NCBI GenBank assembly: GCA_046349635.1
Contig: JAXMBX010000016.1
Coordinates: forward strand, 1 to 64,000
Length of the DNA stretch: 64,000 nucleotides
Direction: 5' to 3'
From: JAXMBX01 sp046349635
Lineage (GTDB): Bacteria; Planctomycetota; Planctomycetia; Planctomycetales; Planctomycetaceae
The position numbers were made by a program, and so were the translations under genes. Under the pieces are notes generated by a model. It worked only from the letters and a program-made list of their open reading frames with translations, was not told the origin of the DNA and searched no databases. Shown here piece by piece: positions 16,858-26,325 of the stretch (positions are counted from its first letter, which is position 1; every line of letters begins with the position of its first letter).

Positions 16858-17094
16858 CTAGCGACGTTTGGTTTCGACTTTTGCGTCAAACGGGAACGCA
16901 CCATTCACCAGTCTGACGCCCCAGCGGTGTTCGCGGCCATCAATTTTCATGACGACCTCAGCGTCTCCTTGAGGTAGACTGATCGGCTGCCGGAGGACGA
17001 CTTCATTCTCTCCAATTTTTGAGAGCGAATAAGTCTGATTTTCCATCACGAGCGTGAGTTGCACGTCAGCGGAATAATTCGCCGGAATATGCAT
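16858..17094 (-). CDS. Small hypothetical protein
   Basis: I do not recognise this 78-residue protein. It begins MHIPANYSADVQLTLVME and is rich in beta-strand-forming residues, with one KIDGREHRWGVRL turn and no signal peptide or Cys. I chose the ATG at 17094 because GTGGGA lies nine bases upstream; a GTG at 17109 adds five residues without a ribosome site. It is 32 bases from the stop of the convergent FliN-like gene and 81 bases from the ftsQ-like stop. It could be chance, but frame and composition look coding. Confidence 0.5.
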   Translation of the reverse strand: MHIPANYSADVQLTLVMENQTYSLSKIGENEVVLRQPISLPQGDAEVVMKIDGREHRWGVRLVNGAFPFDAKVETKRR

Positions 17095-17175
17095 GTTCAC
17101 AGTTCCCACAATGTATGCCGATGCGCTGGATAGATGTGCATCAGTCTACATTTGGCGAAACAATTGGAAAGACGT

Positions 17176-18147
17176 TTACTGCCGTCGTCTGCCGTCATCA
17201 TCACGCAACGCCCAGACCGGATGCGGCTTGGCAATGATGTTCCCCCCCAGTTCCCGGATATCGATGTAGTACGGCCCGCGCCCGTCGAACCCCTGGAACC
17301 GGGACGAATACTCGATCAACCGGCCTAGCTTCTGCTTGGCGGTCAATTCCACCGACGAGGGGTTTTCATTCTGCCGTCCCCACAGAATCTGCGTGTGCCC
17401 CGTCGTCCAGAGAGAGAAAGACTTGTCCTCCTCTCCCGCTTCGGGACTGGGAGCAGCGATTGTCTCCAGATGGAAGTCTTTCCAGTTGGTCGCCAGGTGC
17501 GTGGCGATCTGGGCTCCCTCCTTCACCAGGGGATCTTTCCAGACTTGCCCGGCTTGTAACGGCGGAGCCGAGGCAATTTTGGTGATCTGCGGATAAAGCG
17601 CGGCTTCTTCGGGTGTGAAATCCTGCTCCGGAAGCAGCACTCCTTGTTCGTCGATCGGGAACAGCCGATTGGTCACGCGGACCATCGCCACCGGATAGCG
17701 ATACCGCATCTCGACGGAGAGTTCTCCGGGGTAGCCCTTGTGGACTTTTTCCACCTTGGAAACCCAGGGATGACGACGGAAAGCATTCGCCACCTCTTCC
17801 ACCAGATCCCGATCGAGCAGCGACAATGTTTCCGGGAGCTTCGAATCCGTCAAAACGCGCTGCACGAAATCCTGCGGCACCCACGGAGGAGGCGGGGTAA
17901 TTCGGATCTGCTCCGCCCGGACCTGATAGGCGGGATTCCTGTTGAGATCTGGGAGCCAGCGAGGTGCCGTCGTCACTGCAACGACGACCGCCACGAACAC
18001 CAGCGAGACTACAATCGGGGCCGGATGCAGCCAGCGGCGCAGACGGCTGGGGCGTACGTCAGCGGGAACAGACTCCTGAGGCTGCTCGGCGGGTTTTGTT
18101 TCTTCCGTGTTCTTCTTCCTGCTCCACCACTTCACCGTAACCGTCAC
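17176..18147 (-). CDS. FtsQ/DivIB-like cell-division protein
   Basis: A bitopic membrane protein of up to 323 residues. A charged cytoplasmic N-terminus of about 45 residues (WWSRKKNTEETKPAEQ) is followed by one transmembrane helix (PIVVSLVFVAVVVAVTTAPR) and a periplasmic region. VANAFRRHPWVSKVEKVHKG and LSVEMRYRYPVAMVRV fit the POTRA and beta domains of FtsQ. Position directly after ddl is the classical dcw order (murC-murB-ddl-ftsQ). The listed GTG start has AAGGA touching it; the in-frame GTG at 18135 is better spaced from AAGGAG. Most planctomycetes lack FtsZ, so its role in division here is open. Confidence 0.75.
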   Translation of the reverse strand: MTVTVKWWSRKKNTEETKPAEQPQESVPADVRPSRLRRWLHPAPIVVSLVFVAVVVAVTTAPRWLPDLNRNPAYQVRAEQIRITPPPPWVPQDFVQRVLTDSKLPETLSLLDRDLVEEVANAFRRHPWVSKVEKVHKGYPGELSVEMRYRYPVAMVRVTNRLFPIDEQGVLLPEQDFTPEEAALYPQITKIASAPPLQAGQVWKDPLVKEGAQIATHLATNWKDFHLETIAAPSPEAGEEDKSFSLWTTGHTQILWGRQNENPSSVELTAKQKLGRLIEYSSRFQGFDGRGPYYIDIRELGGNIIAKPHPVWALRDDDGRRRQ

Positions 18148-18210
18148 TCCTTGAATTCTTTCGTTTTGCTGTCGGCCCGCGCTGTCCGCTCAACTTCTCT
18201 GTCTGCCTTG

Positions 18211-19202
18211 TTACGCGGATTGCCGCCAGGGAACCCGTTTTGCTCCCGCTAGCGCCGCGTAAATCGCTCGTTCACACAATTCCCCCATGGACCAGCCGAG
18301 TTGCGCGGCCGCCTTGGGAATCAGGCTGTGGGACGTCATCCCCGGAACCGTGTTGACCTCCAGCACCCAGGGGCGGTTCGCCTCATCCAGCCGCAGATCG
18401 ACCCGCGCGAGCCCTCGTGTCCCCAGGGATTTGGCCGCCCGTTCCGCGACCTCTTCAATCGTTCGGACGACCTCCGGTGCGAAACCGGTGACCAATTTGT
18501 ATTGCGTCGCTTCGTCTTCGTACTTCGCCCGATAATCGAAAAACTCAAGATTCGTCTCGATCAGAATCGGAGGGAGATGCTGATCGTCCAGCAGGCCGAC
18601 AGTCCACTCCGTTCCGGGGACAAATGACTCCAGAATTCCGAACGGTTCCCATTCGAAACAGCTCTGCAGCGCGGCGTGCAGTCCGGAGGGGTGCCGGACA
18701 ATCGTGACTCCCAGACTGGAACCCTGGGAGTTCGGTTTGACGACCAGCGGGTAGCGAATCTCATCCGCCAGCTTGGCGATGCGCGTTTCAGGATCGCTGT
18801 GATGAAACAGGACGTAGTTCGGTGTCGGCACGTTCCATTGGGCAAACCGTTCCTTGGACGCGGACTTGCTCATGCCCAGTTGCGACGCAATCGGATCGCT
18901 CCCGGTATAGGGAACTCCCAACTGATCGAGCAACGCCTGGACGCGGCCATCCTCACCGGCAGCTCCGTGGAGCGCGATGAATGCAATATCGGTCTGCGAC
19001 CAGTCGTAGGTTTTCAGGTCGATCTCAGCCGGATCGACAACTTGCACCGGTGCTCCTGGCGAGCGGAGCGATTCGACATGTGCGCACTACTGGCGAGGCT
19101 GATCTCCCGTTCAGAAGAATCTCCCCCAGCCAGGACTGCCACCCGACACGCGCCGACCGGTCCCGAAAGACCAGATCCCGCAGCCGTCTGCCGCACGATC
19201 AT
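18211..19202 (-). CDS. ddl: D-alanine--D-alanine ligase, with an N-terminal frameshift
   Basis: Joins two D-Ala residues with ATP for peptidoglycan precursors. The N-terminal nucleotide-fold signature VAVLAGGDSSEREISLASSA is in one frame and the rest, from HVESLRSPGAPVQVV onward, is in another; the switch lies near 19080. Restoring it needs one added base or removal of two. Downstream signatures are complete: ALHGAAGEDG, YTGSDPIASQLGMSKS, VKPNSQGSSLGV, and the metal-binding end VLEVNTVPGMTSHSLIP. The ATG is complementary to 19200-19202. An essential enzyme is unlikely to be broken, so a sequence error is the first explanation. It is 119 bases from murB. Confidence 0.85.
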
Positions 19203-19321
19203 CGTTCGCCTCCCTGCGTCGCCGCGGCTCAAGATTGATGAAGCCGCAGCCCTGCAACCAAATCCATCGCTGCGCAAATTAATGTCGACTGAGCCACCCG
19301 CTCGTTTGTCGTGGCGGAAAT

Positions 19322-20206
19322 CTACCAGATGTCGATTTCCAGCTCCAGATCGACTCCAAACTGCTCGGAGACCTTGGATCGGGCCAGATCGATGAGCCGC
19401 AACACATCCTCGGGCCGAGGCCCCGGGTTCCGTCACGATGAAATTGGCGTGACGGTTCGCTGATTTCCGCCTGCCCGATGCGGGTTCCCTTCAGTCCCGC
19501 CTGATCAATCAGGAGGCCGGCACTGATTCCTCGCGGATTTTTAAAGATGCACCCCGCCGACTGGAAGCTGAAAGGCTGGGTTGCCTTTTTGGTAATCCAG
19601 AGAGTCCGCATGTGATGGGTAATGTCGTCCACATTCTCGGGCTGGAGGGAAAACGTCGCTTCCAGAATCAGCAGGTCTCCCGTGATTGCTGCTCCGATAT
19701 TCGAAGAACAGTTCTTCCCCGGAGCGAGTCACTTTTTCTCCCTGGGCGTTCAGTCCGGTGACGCTTTCACAGAACTGGCCGATGTCTCCGCTCTTTCCAC
19801 CCGCATTGCCGTGGAGAGCCCCACCCACGGATCCCGGAATCCCCACCAGGGTTTCCAATCCGGCGAGTCCCGCTTTTACGGTGTGGGAGATGAGATTGGA
19901 CAACGTGCAGCCGGCCCCCGCGGTGACGGAATTGTCCGACTGAATCTCGGTCTTGGAAAAGGCCTCACCGCTCAGCTTAAGGACGACCCCACTGACACCC
20001 TCATCCTTGACGAGCAGGTTCGAGCCGCCGCCGAGAATGCGGTAGGGAAGCCCTTCCTCGCGGCAGCTCTGCAGGACGTTGGAGAGCTCTTCGAACGTGC
20101 GCGGCTCAATCAGATACTGGGCCGGTCCTCCCACCTTCATCCAGGTGTGCGGAGCGAGCGGTTCATCCCGGCGAATGATCTCTTGAAAATCGGCTGTGGC
20201 TAACAT
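19322..20206 (-). CDS. murB: UDP-N-acetylenolpyruvoylglucosamine reductase, with three frameshifts
   Basis: Reduces UDP-GlcNAc-enolpyruvate to UDP-MurNAc. The N-terminal FAD domain is intact: HTWMKVGGPAQYLIEP, YRILGGGSNLLVKDEG, LVGIPGSVGGALHGNAGG and EELFFEYRSSN. The frame then changes near 19695. QPFSFQSAGCIFKNPRG, ISAGLLIDQAGLKGTRIGQA and AEISE follow in a second frame. Further shifts near 19460 and 19410 each look like one extra C (GAACCGTCACG and TCGGCCCGAGG). The true end EQFGVDLELEIDIW-stop is at 19322. The start ATG at 20206 lies inside the murC 3' end, a 44-base overlap. All three changes are +1, which points to consensus error rather than decay. Confidence 0.85.
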
Positions 20207-21653
20207 GATGGATCCGATGGATATCTCCTGCCCCAATCGTCAACACCACGTCGCCGGGGCGAAACTCATCCTCCAAAGTTGGGAGAATCAGGTCAAGGCT
20301 GTCGCGAAAACTGGCTTTTCCCCCGTATTTATTGACCTTGTCGCACAGGCGCCGAGCTGTTTTCACCCGGCTTTGGGAGTCACTCTCCCGCGCTCCAAAC
20401 ACCGGCACAATGACTGTCCGATCCGCCGCCGACAAGCTGCGGGCGAAATCTTCAATGAGTGTTTCCGTCCGCGAGACCTGATGCGGCTGAAAAATGCAGA
20501 ACAGCCGTCCGGACGGAAATTCCGCGCGGGCGGTCTGTAAGGTGAGCCGCACAGCCGTGGGATGATGAGCGTAGTCATCCACCCAGGTCACTCCGTGCGA
20601 TTTGCGTAGAATCTCAAATCGTCTCCGCACTCCTGTAAAGGAGGCCCACCCCTGTAAAATCTGATGCGGTTGCGCTCCGGCTCGATAAGCGAGAATTCCC
20701 GCCGCGAGCGCATTGGCGACATTCTGCTCGCCAGGCAGCCGAATACGTCCGGTGAAAAAGTGGCTTCCCTGGTATTCGACCGAGAAAGTCGTCCAGCCAT
20801 TCTCACGGCGGATGTTGCGCGCGGTCCACGTGGCAGAAACGTCGAGGCCGAACGTCTCGACGTCGACACCGGTCACCAGCGCGGAGCGAAGTTCGTCCGC
20901 ACGGCTGTGATGCAACAATGCGAATCCGCTTTGCGGAACGCGAGAGAGAAATTCCCGGAACGCGCTGACGGTATCTTCGAACGAGGAAAAATAATCGAAG
21001 TGATCCGGTTCGACGCCGAGGACGGCGGCGGAGTGGGGGCGGAGTTTCAGGAAATTGCGGCGGTATTCGCACCCTTCGACCACAAAAGAACTGCCGGTTC
21101 CCAGCCAGCCATTCCGTTGGGAGGGATCGCACAGCTCCCCTCCGATCACAGCCGTCGGATTGAGTTCGGCGGTGTTGAGCAGGTGCGCGGTCCAGGCTGT
21201 GGTCGTGGTCTTGCCGTGAGTCCCCGCTATCACAATGCTCTCGCCGCTCCGGGTCAGTTCTCCCAAAGCTTCGCTGTAGGAAAATTGCGCCAGTCCCAAT
21301 TCGGCCGCGCGCAACCGCTCGGGATTTAATGCGGGGATCGCGGCACTGTAGATGAGAAGTTTGGCTTCAGGGCTGACCCAGGCGGATTGATGCCCGGCAT
21401 GCAGATCGACTCCCAATCTCTGTAAAGGTGTTGAAGCGCCGACAGCCTCTGCATCGAGATCCGATCCACTCACCTGCCAGCCGGCGTCGATGAGCAGCTC
21501 CGCGAGAGCCTTCATCCCCGCACCGCAGATGCCCGTCAGGTGGGCGCGGCCCGGTTGATTGAAGGGAGTCGGCAACCGCGCCGCGGAAATGTTCCCCGTG
21601 CGCAGAACCTCTGCGCCTGAGAGAGCTTCCAGTGGCAGCGGTCGGCTGGACAT
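20163..21653 (-). CDS. murC: UDP-N-acetylmuramate--L-alanine ligase
   Basis: Adds L-Ala to UDP-MurNAc with ATP. The 496 residues from the ATG at 21653 match the family. The Rossmann-like N-terminus is HLTGICGAGMKALAELLID, the P-loop IVIAGTHGKTTTTAWTAHLL, then EGCEYRRNFLKLRPHSAAV, GEQNVANALAAGILAY, VDDYAHHPTAVRLTL and the C-terminal GDVVLTIGAGDI. It starts the murC-murB-ddl-ftsQ-like block on the minus strand and overlaps the murB start. The upstream spacer 21654-21842 shows no clear feature. An alternative upstream start (21731) would add 26 residues that look non-coding. Confidence 0.92.
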   Translation of the reverse strand: MSSRPLPLEALSGAEVLRTGNISAARLPTPFNQPGRAHLTGICGAGMKALAELLIDAGWQVSGSDLDAEAVGASTPLQRLGVDLHAGHQSAWVSPEAKLLIYSAAIPALNPERLRAAELGLAQFSYSEALGELTRSGESIVIAGTHGKTTTTAWTAHLLNTAELNPTAVIGGELCDPSQRNGWLGTGSSFVVEGCEYRRNFLKLRPHSAAVLGVEPDHFDYFSSFEDTVSAFREFLSRVPQSGFALLHHSRADELRSALVTGVDVETFGLDVSATWTARNIRRENGWTTFSVEYQGSHFFTGRIRLPGEQNVANALAAGILAYRAGAQPHQILQGWASFTGVRRRFEILRKSHGVTWVDDYAHHPTAVRLTLQTARAEFPSGRLFCIFQPHQVSRTETLIEDFARSLSAADRTVIVPVFGARESDSQSRVKTARRLCDKVNKYGGKASFRDSLDLILPTLEDEFRPGDVVLTIGAGDIHRIHHVSHSRFSRDHSPG

Positions 21654-21842
21654 GCGCGAACTCAAAATGCAGGATATCGAGCGCAACAAAAACAGGGGCG
21701 GGATCTTAGAGCGATTTCTGAAAACTGTCAACAGGCCACAGATGGCGGGGATTTTGATTGCCTGTCTGGGAACGGATCGGTACGCTCAGGAGCGTTCGAA
21801 GAGACTTCAATCCCTTCCCAGTTCTTGACTTACAGGCCCGCC

Positions 21843-23202
21843 ATGACTCCTTCCAAACAGCGTTCCCGCTTGCAGGGGGCGAAATTGCTGTCCCGCCGCA
21901 ACTTTCTGCAACAGGGGACACTTGCCGCCGCCACGTTCGCCGCTCCGGCCTTTCTCAGAGGGCGAAATCTGAATGAGAAATTGAACATTGCGGCGATCGG
22001 AGTCGGAGGACGAGGGGCGGCCAACCTGCAAGGGGTGGCGGGGGAGAACATCGTCGCCGTCTGCGATGTGAATCTGAATAATTTGAACTCTGCCGCAGCC
22101 CGGCATGCGAACGCCAGGAAGGTCGTGGACTTTCGGAAGCTCTACGATCACGCGAATGAATTTGACGCCGTTGTGGTCAGCACGACTGAACACACCCACG
22201 CGTTTGCCACGCTCCCCGCGCTGCAACTGGGGAAGCATGTCTATTGTGAAAAGCCGCTCACGCATAGCGTGTGGGAAGCCCGGGTCATCCGCGAAGCGGC
22301 CAATAAGGCCAAAGTCGCCACCCAGATGGGAACCCAGATCCACGCGGGGGACAACTACCGCCGCGTCGTGGAACTGATTCAGACAAACGCGATTGGACCG
22401 GTGCGCGAAGCACACGTCTGGGTCTCTGCCTGGGGACGGCAGAGCGGGGAAGCAGGCGGCCACGCGGCTGGGGACATTGTTCGCAGGAACGACCCACGGA
22501 GACCCCTCCCATTCCTCCCGGTCTGGATTGGGACCCGTGGCTGACCGGCACCCGCGAGACCCTTCAATGAGGTCTATTTCCGGGCCGAAATGGTACCGCT
22601 GGTGGGATTTCGAAATGGAACTACATGTCCGACCCCGGAAGCGCCACTGGATCGATCTGCCGTTCTGGGCGTTGGGAAGCCTCCTCAAAGCTCCGCTCAC
22701 CATTGAAGCGGACGGCCCCGTGCCCCATCCGGAACTCGCCCCGAAGCGTCGATGCAGGTCACTACGAGTACGGCCCACGCGAGAAGATGCCCGCCGTCAA
22801 CCACCTGGTACCAGGGGCACAACAAGCCCGCCATTCTGAGGAAGGGATGATTCCCGCGGGGACAAAGGGTGCTGTTCATCGGTGACGATGGGATGTTGCT
22901 CGACTACGGCGTGCTATCGCATATTGCCGGAAGAGAAATACAAGACCCAAAGCCTCCCGATTCTTCATCCCGGCATCGATCGGGCATTACGCCGAGTGGG
23001 TGCATGCCTGCAAGACCGGCACTGACGACCGCAACTTTGAATATGCAGGGTGGTTGACCGAAGCGAATCACCTGGCAACGTCGCCTACCGAAAACTGTGG
23101 TGTGGAAACTGCACTGGGACGCCGCGAGCCTGTCGGCGAAAAATACGTCCGAATGCGATAACATTCCGCCGCGAATATCGCCCCGGCTGGAAACCCATTT
23201 AG
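21843..23202 (+). pseudogene. Gfo/Idh/MocA family oxidoreductase with Tat-type signal, second half heavily frameshifted
   Basis: The N-terminus has a twin-arginine-like signal (SRRNFLQQGTLAAATFAAPA) and the Rossmann segment IAAIGVGGRGAANLQGVAG, then VSTTEHTHAFATLPALQLG and KHVYCEKPLTHSVWEAR, typical of secreted planctomycete sugar dehydrogenases. The frame is intact to about 22470. Beyond that the family sequence continues as short pieces in alternating frames: PPGLDWDPWL, FNEVYF, PKWYRWWDF, HWIDLPFWALGSLLKAPLTI, EGMIPAG, LFIGDDGMLL, HYAEWVHACKTGT and the end RREYRPGW. At least five frame changes occur in 750 bases. The pieces are so well preserved that recent indels or poor consensus are more likely than old decay. 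Confidence 0.8.
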
Positions 23203-23227
23203 TCCGACTTCTAGAGTGGAGGTGAGC

Positions 23228-23645
23228 ATGAGTTGGGATGTTGTAGCTCTCACCGGTAAGGTACCGCCCCCTCCTGCAGCAGAAATGACCGATGACTGGC
23301 GAAATGAACTGCTCGAACGTCAGCAGAGGTTCGACAAAAAATTTCTGAATGTCTTCCTCCTGAGGTGAATGGACGGACCCTGCTCACGGCAGATTTGAGG
23401 GTGATGGCTTTTCACTCGGGTTCAGTCTCCCGAGTGACATCAGTGAAAGCATCGGGGTTCAAGTTCGCGGTGAGGGTGATGCGGTGGCAACCCTCATCCG
23501 TCTCGCCGGAACGCTGGAACTGGTATCTTATGATTGTTCGCATAGTCGGCTACACCATTGTTCCGATGTCAATGCTGGCTGGAAGGGTTTCCAGGAGTTT
23601 CGGAATCGCGTCCTGCAGCAGAACGTCACCGAAGACGAAATTTGA
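23228..23645 (+). pseudogene. Small hypothetical gene (MSWDVV start), frameshifted
   Basis: An ATG at 23228 opens 46 codons (MSWDVVALTGKVPPPPAAEM ...) that stop at 23366-23368. A second frame then runs to the stop at 23643-23645 with convincing protein character: WTDPAHGRFEGDGFSLGFSL, IGVQVRGEGDAVATLIRLA and NAGWKGFQEFRNRVLQQ. Adding one C near 23352 and one G near 23370 would give a single reading frame of about 139 residues through a FPPEVEWTDP junction. It looks like a small cytosolic protein family beginning MSWDVxL that I have seen only as hypothetical. Function unknown. Confidence 0.55.
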
Positions 23646-23714
23646 TCCGAGCTCAATCGTAAACAGTGTTTCATCATCTCCGCCTCATTTTCAGGAGTCG
23701 CCTTTATCCAGGAT

Positions 23715-24454
23715 TGCACATCCCTCCATCCGTCGCTCGTTCAACATCCTCCTCTGCAATTGGTCTCGTCGCACTGACCACCACTTCACACGGTGATGAT
23801 CCCCCTGCTTTGCTAAAGAGCGTTCCTGGATGGAATCGGGTCTCCGGATGGCGGGATTCACCGCAGACGATTTTTGAAAAACGTCAACCGCCCCGGACAC
23901 CTGAGCTGGAAAGATGGAGTCGCGGCATTGCACCGGGAAGCCGGTGGGGGGTCATCCGGACGAAGAAGAAGTTCACGAATTTCGAAATGAGCCTGCAATG
24001 GCAGCACCTTCGCTCCGGAGGGAATTCCGGCGCGTTCTTGTGGGCCATCGATGTCACTGGCGACGCCTGCCCGGTGGATTGCCGCACGGACGAAGTGCAA
24101 GTCCTCGACCACGGCTACACGGAGGCCTACATGAAGCAGACTGGCAAGAAGCCGGGACTGGCTCCAATTACAAACGGCGATGTGTTCCCCGTCGGCGAGG
24201 CGAAGATGACCCCGTTCCCCCCCCGTTTCACCACAGGGGAATCGCAGTTTTCCCTCGAAGAACCTGAGCAAGGGGATCAACCAGTGGAACCACTACTACG
24301 CATCCGGGCCATCAATGGTGAAGTCCGGCTGTGGGTGAATGGAGAAGAAGTCTCTGGAGGGACCGGCTGCAATCCGGCCACCGGTTACCTGTGTCTGGAA
24401 TCGGAGGGTTCCCCGGTGGAATTCCGCAAGCTGCGGATTCGTGAACTCCCCTGA
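23715..24454 (+). pseudogene. DUF1080 (3-keto-disaccharide hydrolase-like) protein, frameshifted
   Basis: The jelly-roll DUF1080 domain is recognisable: FTNFEMSLQWQHLRSGGNSG, EVQVLDHGYTEAYMKQTGKK, NGDVFPVGEAKMTPFPP and INGEVRLWVNGEEVSGGTGC. The signal peptide is split between frames (RRSFNILLC then AIGLVALTTTSHGDD), and the segment RSFPSKNLSKGINQWNHYY lies in a second frame between about 24235 and 24300. Several compensating indels are therefore present. Proteins of this type are secreted and usually sit beside Gfo/Idh/MocA oxidoreductases in planctomycetes, as here. The 5' boundary is approximate. Confidence 0.75.
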
Positions 24455-24462
24455 TCTTGCTG

Positions 24463-24509
24463 ACTTTGGGTCGCCCATACGCCGGTAGTCCGGCGTGTGG
24501 GTCGCGAAG
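24463..24509. terminator. Long hairpin between convergent genes
   Basis: CCCATACGCCGG (24474-24485) and CCGGCGTGTGGG (24490-24501) pair with a single G-T wobble around a TAGT loop. Outer bases ACTT..CGC and GCGAAGT extend the stem. No T-run follows on the plus side. It separates the DUF1080 gene from the convergent TPR gene and could act as a bidirectional terminator or be a dispersed palindromic repeat. Confidence 0.5.
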
Positions 24510-24543
24510 TGACAAGCGGACGCAAGCAACATCGGAGGTCCTG

Positions 24544-25341
24544 TTACGCTGCGGGTGTGCCCACTTCCGACCGCAACCGATACTCGCAGCCTCGTTCGCT
24601 CAGGGAGGGGCCGTTACCCCAGGCAGCCGCGCGGCGGAAGGAGAGAGTCGCCAGGTTCTGACGCTGCATGCGGCTGAAGACCCGCCCCAGCCACAGGAAG
24701 CAGTGACTCGTGGCGTTGTCATCGCGTCCCCCCCGGGCGAGTTTCAACGCCTCGCTGAATTCCCCCAGGGCCTCCTGCCATTTGTCCTGCAGATAGGAGA
24801 GCATGCCGAGTTGGAGCCAGCGCTCGGCCTCATCCTCCTGCTGACCCCGTGCCAGGGAAAGCAGCAGATTGAGCCCCAGTTCTTCAGAGGTCTTTCGAAG
24901 ATGCGGCTTTGAGAGAGGGACACCGGACGAGTTCGCTACCGATGTGTTGACGCCCGATCCGATGCAGGCTTCCAGTCGGATGGCATGTTCCAGAAAATAG
25001 CGGCTCTGGTCCCTGTGCCCCCATAACTCGTAGGTCTGAATCAGATCCCAGACCACCTCCCGCTGAAACTCCAGAGAGGCGGGTCGTTCTTCGAGAGAGC
25101 CGAGGACGCGGGAGAATTCAGCGACGGCAGAGGCATATTCCTGCTGCTGGGTCAGGAAGCGGGCATACGCCTGGCGTGCACGGCCGCTCCGATCCTGACG
25201 AAGAGCGCGCAGATAATATTGCCGCGCGAGAATCGGCTGCTCGGAACGGCAGGCCTCAGCGGCGGACTTCAGCAGTTGCCAACACGCTGCGGAACAATCG
25301 GGGGGCGCACCATCGACCTGCGATGCGGAATTGAAAGACAC
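24544..25341 (-). CDS. TPR-like repeat protein
   Basis: A 265-residue all-helical protein with tetratricopeptide-like units: ARQYYLRALRQDRSGRARQA, then YARFLTQQQEYASAVAEFSR, and later WLQLGMLSYLQDKWQEALGE followed by FSEALKLARGG. Such proteins serve as protein-protein scaffolds; there is no enzyme motif or signal peptide. The start is a GTG with GAGGAG six bases upstream. It is divergent from groES across a 560-base spacer. No partner is evident from context. Confidence 0.75.
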   Translation of the reverse strand: MSFNSASQVDGAPPDCSAACWQLLKSAAEACRSEQPILARQYYLRALRQDRSGRARQAYARFLTQQQEYASAVAEFSRVLGSLEERPASLEFQREVVWDLIQTYELWGHRDQSRYFLEHAIRLEACIGSGVNTSVANSSGVPLSKPHLRKTSEELGLNLLLSLARGQQEDEAERWLQLGMLSYLQDKWQEALGEFSEALKLARGGRDDNATSHCFLWLGRVFSRMQRQNLATLSFRRAAAWGNGPSLSERGCEYRLRSEVGTPAA

Positions 25342-25904
25342 AGGTGACTCCTCTCATCAATCGGACCTTAGAGCCGAATTGAGAGAGCGCCTGTTGAGAG
25401 AAGAGAGTGTCTGCCCGCTACCCTTGAGGGGTCTGAGAAAACCTCCTCGCGTAGCTCAGAAATCATCCTCGCGAAGTCGCCCGACCTTCGTCAACGAGTT
25501 TTTCCCCGTCAGCCGGTTTTTCGTGGCAGGAGGAGAATTCACTCGGTTACGGCTCCGAGCGGGACTTCCCCCGAGCGCTGCCAAACTGGCAGAGGGAGTC
25601 AGGCCCGAACCCCCGAAATGTCGGAGTTGGCAGACGAAACGCTCTTTAGTGTTTTGATGCAAAGCTCTGAAAATATTGGAGTTGTGGTTTTTTGTGGCAT
25701 GGCATGAGATTCGCCAAGAGTGAGGTGGTCCGGCGATGATCGTCCGTTGAGTGTTTTTACGCGCGACGGCTGCGAGTCGGACATTCCGCATGCACAATCA
25801 TTTAGGGCTTTTCCGAGGCACGGCTTGTCTTGGAGTCGCGTTTCCTGCAGGGGCGCGGTGAGCCAATTTATCTCTGAACGGATCCGTAGGTTGAGGAGAA
25901 TTCG
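25342..25904. other. 563-base spacer between the TPR gene and groES
   Basis: Contains a small inverted repeat CTGCCA-AAC-TGGCAG at 25578-25592 and no open frame I would call a gene. I searched for a CIRCE element (TTAGCACTC with its inverted partner), the HrcA operator often found upstream of groES, and did not find one. No convincing sigma-70 or sigma-32 promoter pair is visible by eye. Confidence 0.5.
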
Positions 25905-26231
25905 ATGGCGAAGAAGGGAACGGCGACTGCCAGCCGCAGCAATGTGAAAGTGGTTCCGCTCGGAGATCGCGTGGTCATTCGTCGTGAAGACGCCGAAGCG
26001 ACGACGGCGGGGGGCATCGTTCTGCCGGACGCCGCTCGCGACAAGCCCCAGAAGGGTGTCGTCATCGCCGTGGGTGATGGGCACGTGACCCGCGATGGCA
26101 AACGCCATCCCCTGACCGTGAAGGCCGGGGATAAGGTCATTTTCAGTTCCTACGCCGGCGATGAGATCAAGCTCGACGACGAAGACCTGCTGTTGATGCG
26201 CGAGAGCGACATTCTCGTCGTCTACACCTGA
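25905..26231 (+). CDS. groES: Co-chaperonin GroES
   Basis: The heptameric lid of the GroEL folding chamber. The 108 residues (family about 97) include an N-terminal extension of about 11 residues (MAKKGTATASRSN) before VKVVPLGDRVVIRRED. AEATTAGGIVLPDAARDKPQ is the mobile loop that binds GroEL. VKAGDKVIFSSYAGDEIKLD and LLLMRESDILVVY complete the fold. GAGGAG lies six bases before the ATG. It is 94 bases upstream of groEL in the usual order. Confidence 0.96.
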   Translation: MAKKGTATASRSNVKVVPLGDRVVIRREDAEATTAGGIVLPDAARDKPQKGVVIAVGDGHVTRDGKRHPLTVKAGDKVIFSSYAGDEIKLDDEDLLLMRESDILVVYT

Positions 26232-26325
26232 TCAATTTTTCCGCACGCTAATTTTCCGGTGCAGCCCACCGGTTCCCTGAATTCAATTCAACGCATTACG
26301 ACATCGAACGAGGAGATGTACAGAC

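Noticed and set aside
25342..25904. CIRCE/HrcA operator upstream of groES
   Set aside because: No TTAGCACTC with its inverted partner is present.
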